From contig CM045767.1 of NCBI GenBank assembly GCA_025200525.1, forward strand, positions 8,415,273 to 8,479,272: a stretch of 64,000 nucleotides of DNA, given 5' to 3'. Positions 57,086-64,000 of the stretch are shown piece by piece. The stretch's first letter is position 1; the number at the start of each line of letters is the position of its first letter. The stretch comes from Camellia lanceoleosa (lineage: Eukaryota > Streptophyta > Magnoliopsida > Ericales > Theaceae). Position numbers and translations under genes: made by a program. The notes beneath the pieces were generated by a model that did not search any database, was not told the DNA's origin, and saw only the letters and a program-made list of their open reading frames with translations.

Positions 57086-58122
57086 TTGCAACGATTAATT
57101 AAACCTTTAGTTGATGAAATCACTACTTTGAATATTGATACTGAGAAGGACCCGCGGCTGGTCCAGATTGGGTCCACGTTGTCTTCAGAGGAATGCGAGC
57201 GCTTAATTGCTTTATTAAAAGATTTCAAAGATGTTTTCGCGTGGTCCTACGAAGACATGCCTGGAATCGATCCTGAGATTGTACAGCACCGGATCCCTCT
57301 TGACCCCGAGGCTCGACCCATCAAACAGAAACTCAGAAGAATCCGCCTGGACTGGGCCCTCAAGATTAAGGAAGAGGTCACCAAGCAAATCGACGCAGGA
57401 TTCCTACTGGTATCTGAATACCCGACTTGGTTGGCCAACATAGTTTCGGTGCCGAAGAAGGATGGCAGGATCCGAGTGTACGTGGATTTCAAGGATTTGA
57501 ACAGAGCCAGTCCGAAGGACGACTTTCCTTTACCACATATCGATGAGTTGGTGGACTTCATAGTAGGGCATGCTTTGCTTTCATTCATGGATGGCTTCTC
57601 AGGGTACAATCAGATAGTGATGGCACCAGAAGACTGGGAAAAGACTGCTTTCACCACCCCGTGGGGGACTTATTGTTACAGGGTGATGCCATTTGGGTTA
57701 AAGAATGCTGGAGCTACATATCAACGGGCCGCGACCACAATATTGCACGACATGATCCGCAAAGAGGTTGAGGTGTACGTGGACGACATGATTGTCAAGT
57801 CCAAAGAAAGAGAGGGCCACTACATCACCTTGCAAAAATTCTTCCAAAGGATCAGAGAATTTTGTTGCGGTCAATCCTCGGCGTACGTCACGTTACAAAG
57901 AGGGAAAATGTCGGGTTCTTGATTACACAGAGAGGTATCGAAGTTGACCCTTCCAAAATCAAGGCCATCTTAGAAATGCCACCACCAAGGACTGAAAAGG
58001 AGGTGCGAGGCTTTCTGGGTAAAGTGCAATTCATAAGACGGTTTATCTCAAAATTAACCTTGACTTGTGAACCACTTTTTGGTCTCTTGAAGAAAGGAAC
58101 GAAGTTCCAATGGGATGGTTGA
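57086..58122 (+). pseudogene. Reverse transcriptase of Tat element B, one frameshift
   Basis: Upstream part: DVFAWSYEDMPGIDPEIVQH, VYVDFKDLNRASPKDDFPLP, FMDGFSGYNQI, MPFGLKNAGATYQRA and the catalytic YVDD at 57776-57787. The frame shifts near 57865 and continues as GFLITQRGIEVDPSKIKAIL, GKVQFIRRFISKL, LLKKGTKFQWDG, with a TGA at 58120. The fingers, palm and thumb are otherwise complete. Confidence 0.92.
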
Positions 58123-58665
58123 TGCCAAGCTGCTTTTGAACAGATCAAGGAATACTTACAGAACCCACCCGTGTTGTCACCACCAGAGCCAGGGAGACCG
58201 TTGATTTTGTATCTTTCAGTAACTGAGACTACGATGGGCTGCATGCTCGCACAAGAATCAGAGGACAAAGTGGAGAGAGCCATCTACTACTTGAGCAAGA
58301 AGATGCTGGAGTATGAGACTCGCTACACACTGTTGGAAAAGGCTTGCTTAGCCTTGGTATGGGCTACCAGGAAACTGCGGCACTACCTGTTAGCTCACTC
58401 TGTAATGTTGGTTTCAAGATTAGATCCCATCAAATATCTATTCGAGAAACCGGCGTTTACGGGTAGGCTAGCTCGTTGGTTGTCAAGTTTTGCTCGATTC
58501 GATCTAAAATATGTGACGCGCAAGTCAGTCAAGGGAAGAGCGGTAGCAGAGTTCTTAGCCGATCATCTAGTGGAAGGAGGTGAAGCAGTTGAGTACTTAT
58601 TCCCAGATGAGGCCATTTTGCATATCGACAACGAGTTTTGGACGATCTACTTTGACGGAGCGTAA
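58123..58665 (+). pseudogene. RNase H of Tat element B
   Basis: Follows RT in the same frame after the TGA: LILYLSVTETTMGCMLAQES, AIYYLSKKMLEYETRYTLLE, KACLALVWATRKLRHYL, YVTRKSVKGRAVAEFLADHL. This is the standard Ty3/gypsy RNase H, somewhat degraded at its acidic sites. It ends in the linker FPDEAI.HID just before the second RNase H. Confidence 0.85.
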
Positions 58666-59055
58666 AACCAGTACGGGTATGGGATAGGAGTGTTACTGAT
58701 AGCACCCGACAACTCCCATATCCCTCTAGCATTCAAGCTCCGGTTCAAAGTCTCGAACAACGAAGCAGAATATGAGGCATGCATTGCCGGTCTAGAAGCA
58801 ACCCTAGAACTAGGGGCAAAACGGTTGGACGTCATCGGGGACTCAAACCTTGTTGTATCTCAAGCAAAAGGAGATTGGAAAGTCAAAGAAGAAAAGATGA
58901 TTATGTATCACCAGACCTTGGACTTGTTAATTCCTCGGTTTGAGAAGTTAAACTTTGCTCATCTGTTAAAAGAGAACAATAGGTTCGCAGATTCACTAGC
59001 AACTCTATCTTCCATGATAGACATCCCGTTTGGAGTCTGGATGTATCCAGTCATT
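58640..59055 (+). pseudogene. Second, archaeal-type RNase H (aRH) of Tat element B
   Basis: WTIYFDGA, a TAA at about 58663, then YGYGIGVLLIAPDN, KVSNNEAEYEACIAGLEATL, LDVIGDSNLVVSQAKGDW, ENNRFADSLATLSS. The D-E-D set (YFDG, NEAEYE, GDSNLV) plus the final Asp (ADSLA) are the aRH catalytic residues. A second RNase H between RNase H and integrase defines the Tat lineage (Ogre, Retand and relatives). Confidence 0.9.
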
Positions 59056-60369
59056 ATCGACCAAAATTTTGTGTCGGCTTACGAGTTGATTGCTGTGATA
59101 GATGAGGTTCAAGATGAGAACCCCTGGTATTACGATATTTGGAATTTCTTGGAAAATGAAGCATATCCACCAGGGGTAAATGCCAAGGATAAAAGGGCAA
59201 TCAGAAGAATGGTCGTTCAGTGCATCATCTGCGGAGGTAAATTGTATAAGAGAGGTCATCTGGGAATGCATAAGCTGTGTGTTGAAGCTGAAGAATCAAA
59301 ACGCCTGATAGAGGCCATCCATAGAGGGGAATGCGGTGCGCATATGAACGGGGTAATGCTAGCACAGAAGATCCTCAGACAAGGTTATTATTGGTCCACC
59401 ATGGAGAAGGATTGTATCGGCTTTGTTCGGCGATGCCACAAATGCCAGATCCATGCAAACCGCATGAACATCCTGCCGTCAAAGCTATACAACATGACTT
59501 CGCCATGGACATTTTAAGTTTGGGGAATTGATGTGATCGGGGCTGTCACTCCGAAGGGGTCTAATGGGCATGAGTTCATCCTGGTCGCGATAGACTATTT
59601 CATGAAGTGGGTTGAGGCCCAATCCTATCCGGTGTTGAAGGCTTCACATGTTGCAAAATTTATCAAGAACAACATCATCTGTCGCTATGGGGTCCCGAAC
59701 GAGATCATTTCAGATAACGGTTCCCACTTCAAGAAGGAAGTGATTGACTTGTTGGAAAAATACAATGTAGCTTTTCATAAGTTATCCACCTATCGGCCGC
59801 AGACCAATGGAGCGGTCGAGACCGCCAACAAGAATATCAAACACATACTGCAGAAGATGGTGGAAACCCACCGAGACTGGCCAGATAAGTTGCCATTTGC
59901 TTTGTGGGGCTACCGGACTTCAATTAGAACGTCTACTGGGGCGACTCCGTATTCATTAGTTTATGGGATGGAGGCCGTTCTACCTATCGAGATTGAAGTT
60001 CCGTCTTTGAGAGTGCTGGCTGAGTGTCAGATAGCCGAAGCAGATTGGCAGCAGAGCAGATTTGAAGAACTCATGCTCTTTGACGAGCGCAGACTGAAAG
60101 CACTGTACCATGTTCAAGGTTATCAGCGCAGAATTACTAGGGCTTTTAACAAGAAAGTTAAGTCCAGGAATCTAAAAGAAGGAGATTTGGTGCTCAAGGA
60201 CAACCGAGCTCCCATCCACAACCCAAGGGGCAAGTTCAGACCCAATTGGACTGGTCCCTACGTCATTAAGTCTATCCGATCAGGTGGAGCTGTCGTTCTG
60301 ATGGACCTAGATAGCCTAGAGTTCTCACAGCCGATCAATATGGACAAGTTGAAGAAATATTACCCTTGA
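59056..60369 (+). pseudogene. Integrase of Tat element B, nearly complete
   Basis: A zinc-binding part (H..ECGAHMNG...C..C, about 59320-59460: RRCHKCQIHANRMN) leads to the core. The Asp in WGIDVIG is at 59530, the Asp in ISDNGSHF at 59713 and the Glu in NGAVETANKN at 59818. A C-terminal GKFRPNWTGPYVIK follows, ending DKLKKYYP at the stop. A single in-frame TAA at about 59515 splits it; otherwise open for 278 codons after that. No chromodomain, as expected for Tat. Confidence 0.92.
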
Positions 60370-61010
60370 GTGGCTCACTAGGCCGAAAATCCGAAAGTGC
60401 GACCTAGGCAAAAGTTAGAGCATGAAAAATTTGAAATTATAAAAACTGAGCTCGCAAAGGGCGGCCTTGGCAAAAGTTAGAGCATAAAAAAAGAGTGAAA
60501 ATACTCAAGTGAACCCGAGCCTGAACTACGTAAGGCTTGATTCCCATCCTTGGGATATGTAGGCAACTTTATCCTGAAGTTCAGCCATAAACTCTTCCCC
60601 GATCAACTTTGTCCATTTGATCACCTTGGTCATCTTTGTCTATTCAGCATTCAAGAGTTTTGGTTGTAATCTCTGGTGCAGTGCTACTCAGACTAGGGGC
60701 AACTTTCCAGTTGCTGGGATCCAGGGTTGTGCATCTCAGTGACAGATCTCAGGCGTGTCCAGTTCTGATCCATATCGAAAATGGTTTTGAAAAGTTTTAA
60801 TAAAAGTTGACTTTGTTTAAATTAATCTTTTTACAACTTAGACCATTTTTGGACCAAGGTGGAAAATTTTCAGTACCTACAATCTTCAATTTTATTGATT
60901 TCAATACAAAGTTCTCCTGCTCTTGCATACAAATTGAAGTTGCTTTTGGTTACATTCATAAAGAAAACTTGAAAGTACTAATAAAGCAATAAATTCGGGG
61001 CATAGCTAAG
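60370..61010 (+). other. 3' untranslated region of element B before the antisense gene
   Basis: It starts with the same ACTAGGCCGAAAATCCG and CGACCTAGGCAAAAGTTAGA as element A, then contains non-coding sequence with two runs of CTCGC-type repeats near 60450. No polypurine tract next to an LTR start was found before 61682. Confidence 0.55.
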
Positions 61011-61681
61011 TCAGGTGTTCCTGCGCCCCCTCCTAGAGCTGGTCGAAGCTTCAGACGCCAAAGTGGGCCCAATCTGTGCCTCTTCGTTGAGCCAATCTAT
61101 GCACTCATCAGACAAAATGCAACTAAAAGTGGGAGCGGGGCCAGAGTTCTTCGCCCTTCATGCCGTGGCATACAGAGCAAGCCGCACCTCGCATCAGAAT
61201 GCAATAGGTACTTCTATCCTCGGGCAAGTCTGATCATGGCCGAACTGGCGCTGGAACCGAAACGGGAAATAGAACACACAGTGAGTTAAGCCAACCAATT
61301 GAATCCCAGTCTGCCGGGACATGCTGTAACTCATTGCCGGTAAGTTGAGACAAGGACAGCGCCAAGCAATGCGGTCTGCAGAAAAATTACACATCCAGTC
61401 GAACCACCATCCCTCATCCAGGGTGTCAACTAGGCGTTGCCGGAAGAAGTAACCGCGAGCCGAGTATGCCAGGCAAGAGTCCACAACTTGCAACTTGTCC
61501 ATCAACCACACCTGGGGAGGGATGAAAAATGAGAGATTAAAGAATAGAGAGATGTACGATGAGAAAAGGGTTTTGTGAGAAAAACCGAGCCTGAGGGCCG
61601 AGTGATGTAAGCAATACATATATGAGATAGGGTGGGAAACATTACCTGCAATAGTAGTGGACTCCCCGCGAATCTAGTTTG
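61011..61681 (-). pseudogene. Antisense plant-mobile-domain (PMD) gene fragment carried by element B
   Basis: On the minus strand a 36-bp exon end (61646-61681: RFAGSPLLLQ) with donor CAG/GTAATG joins, over a 134-bp intron, an exon at 61511 (VWLMDKLQVVDSCLA). The exon runs to VFYFPFRFQRQFGHDQTCPR and a stop near 61194. A different frame then continues to a polar tail (SDECIDWLNEEAQIGPTLAS) ending at 61011. The R..RQFG..Q..P signature fits the aminotransferase-like plant mobile domain, known from plant host genes and some Ty3/gypsy elements. Its 5' end is cut by the LTR at 61682. Confidence 0.6.
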
Positions 61682-64000
61682 TAGACGTCCCCGAACGCAT
61701 CCCAGGAGGGTTAAGTCCCGTTCCGTTCATATTGGGGTCACTACAGTTCAAGGACTCAAATGTCACGGTTCATAATCTCGAACCAAAGAGTCTAAATCTG
61801 GCAAATCAATTTTGAAAACAGATTTTTTGAAAAGAAGTGCCAAACATGGACTGCTTCGCCAGATACAGAGTCGCCACCTAAATGTTTTTTTATGGGAAAT
61901 TTAGGAAACCCTGACTCGGTGCCAAAGGCCACGTGTCCGTCATCACCAAAGTTGCCTCGGCTCGGGAACTTGGGTACGATTGGGGAAGGTCACTTCGTGA
62001 GCACCCCCGCTCGCCCGGTCAAAGACCGGCCTCTACTAACCATGATATCTTATTTTGAAAACATTGTATGTTCTTATTCCAGTTATTAGCCTAGGTTACT
62101 ATGTGATGCACACGGCATACAAGTATAGACTGGGTCGCCTGACTTGGAACAAAACATTTCATGTTTGTTTGTTTGAAAATGGTTTGATGGTGCTACCCGC
62201 AGGTAGGCTAAGACGTGGATTTGCCACCCTCGGGTGGGCTTAGAAAACATGATTTTGCCACTATCTAGTGGGCTTAAAACAAACCTCTGATGAATTGTCC
62301 CAATTCAAGTAACTCAACCTCCACCCACAGGCATTCAAGGCAGTTATATCACATAAGCACATAGCCTCATGGTAAGCATGCTATTCATGGCAGTCACTCA
62401 CACGCATGCAAGGATGCTAAAGCATAAAACTCACCGAGTACTCCAAGCCAAAACAGAAGCTCGTTAGAAATTCATGCATGATCCTAGATACACAGAAAAT
62501 GCCTAATGCAACACATGCAAAGATGCAAATTATAGCAGGCTCGGCTATTCTAAACATGGCATATGGAATGCTACAACTATCAAGTACTCAACTTGGAATT
62601 GAAATACAAATGCAGTTTGTATGATGCACCGAGCCCGGTGCGTGCAAAACAGATGAATGATGCAAACATGCTGTCATACTGTTATGCTAATTGAAATATG
62701 CCCTATATCTAACCATCATAAGCGGGTAAATAAAAGGGAAGAAAGACGTGGGGTTGGAAGACATACATCACACTCACCCACACTTATTACAATTATGCCC
62801 TCGCACAGAGGGTCCGAATAAATAATACAGTCCCAAATGAAAGAATAATACAGTCCGAAATATGCAGTCCGAATAATATACAAATTCCTAGTTAATTAAC
62901 AAATTAACTAAGAAAATCAGAATCGCATGCAAGCCGTGGACCGCTTTGATTCTCGATGAATGCCGCATGTTTGGGTCGCTTGCTGAAATCCACCGATGCC
63001 CCAATTAGCCTCTGCTTGCAATGTTTCTAAATGCGCTGCACTCCAAAAAGTTGTTGATTCTTCATTTTGCTGCAACAGAGAACAAGAAAGGGGCATAGCA
63101 ATGTATTTCACAAATATATGCATGCCTCGATCCTCGTGCCACCAATCACGCATATCGATGCATGATGGTCGAGGAGCCGAATTGCACAACTCAATATAGG
63201 GTGAATGCATATGAATGCTACAACAAAACCTAACTCCATCATGGATAATTCGGAGTGTCGGTGACTTGGGAATTGAGACCCGTTCCATCACTCGGAGTGC
63301 GAAACGTGCCTCGTTTCCCGTGCCCGGGCTAACTCCTATCCCGAACACGATGCAATATGCATGATATGCATGAAATGTAGCTAATATGCAATCCTAACAT
63401 ACACAATGTCATGGAATGGCATACACGCTATACGAGGTAATACACAACCGGGCATACACAATGCTATGAATGAAATGGCATACGCAATGAAATAAATGGG
63501 CTTACACCAACATGAGAGAGCCTCAGACACACTCACATAGGGTGCCATCAGATGAAAACAAGATACCTCGAAGTGCGTGCCCAAACCGAGAACGGACCCT
63601 CAGGCACTGAAATGCCACTTTAATGAGACATGGCAAAGACATGGAATATGATATGCAAACATGCAAAAATCAGTGGCAAAATGAGGGGCAAAACAGCCCC
63701 GAAATGAGGCGAAATAATACCCGATGCATGAAATGATCCCGAAATGCGGATTTCAATGCATAAAATGGCCTACAGCTATACCATACATGCATAATTGGTA
63801 CATGACATGAAAAATCAGAAGCAAGGAAGCACCAAAACTCACATTTTTACAGTACAAAACATGGCCAAATAGCAATCAAAAGTAGGGCAAAAATGGCATA
63901 CAAAAATGGCTCCGTAAGGGAGGCTATGAAGCAAGTGGTAGATGCAAAGCCCAAATGGAAAAATACCCTTCTACAACACTGAAGAGGGACTAAAAATATG
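61682..64000 (-). mobile_element. Inverted Tat LTR (element D), runs off the window
   Basis: Begins TGTAGACGTCCCCGAACG, the reverse of the U5 end of the LTR at 47705-51926, and follows it in reverse: GAAGTGCCAAACATGGACTG, GGCCACGTGTCCGTCATCAC, GATTTGCCACCCTCGGGTGG, GACGTGGGGTTGGAAGACAT. The U3 end lies past 64000. It interrupts the antisense PMD exon, so it is most simply an edge of another Tat element inserted on the minus strand. Confidence 0.85.

Noticed and set aside
1..64000. CRISPR arrays, bacterial operons, tRNA or rRNA genes
   Set aside because: No regularly spaced short repeats, no cloverleaf box A/box B set and no rRNA sequence were recognised. The tandem repeats present have irregular or contiguous units.

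Overview
The window looks like nuclear DNA of a flowering plant, probably a eudicot. It is AT-rich, with spliced genes whose proteins match plant families, many small inverted-repeat transposons, microsatellites, and a large block of nested LTR retrotransposons of plant Ty3/gypsy lineages. The species cannot be told from the sequence.

Positions 1-32960 are gene-poor, AT-rich DNA with gene remnants. The one gene that reads as intact is EMC6 (ER membrane protein complex subunit 6), with four coding exons between 29437 and 31864 and a plausible promoter and spliced 5' leader. Around it lie a truncated RRP43 exosome-subunit pseudogene (14225-15800), two exons of an ADP-sugar diphosphatase like Arabidopsis NUDX14 (26098-26417), and three copies of an unrecognised small multi-span membrane protein (7240-7728, 16305-16851, 21816-22361). 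Two of those copies sit in a 1.53-kb segmental duplication (15465-16995 and 20976-22506) that also copied RRP43 exon 5. The rest is MITEs (hAT-like, PIF/Harbinger-like, Mutator-like, foldback), several with readable target-site duplications, one chromovirus-type solo LTR (8251-10318), and tandem or dispersed AT-rich repeats.

Positions 32965-64000 are a retrotransposon nest. A chromovirus LTR fragment on the minus strand (32965-34443) abuts the integrase end of a Tat-lineage element (34444-34755). Next comes a long Tat-type LTR in inverted orientation (34985-47704). It is interrupted by a complete Tekay-like chromovirus, called C here (35275-44171; LTRs about 1.8 kb, target-site duplication CCACG, Met-tRNA primer site, terminal chromodomain). 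At 47705 the inverted LTR meets, head to head, the 4.2-kb forward LTR of a second Tat element, B. B carries gag, protease, reverse transcriptase, RNase H, a second (archaeal-type) RNase H and integrase up to 60369, then an antisense plant-mobile-domain (PMD) gene (61011-61681). That gene is cut by another inverted Tat LTR, called D (61682 to the window end).

None of the elements can code for a full polyprotein. B is broken mostly by in-frame stops, C mostly by short indels. The most unusual features are the head-to-head 4-kb LTR pair, a polypurine tract followed by an LTR in the wrong orientation, and the PMD gene interrupted by an LTR. I found no CRISPR array, tRNA, rRNA or bacterial-type operon.
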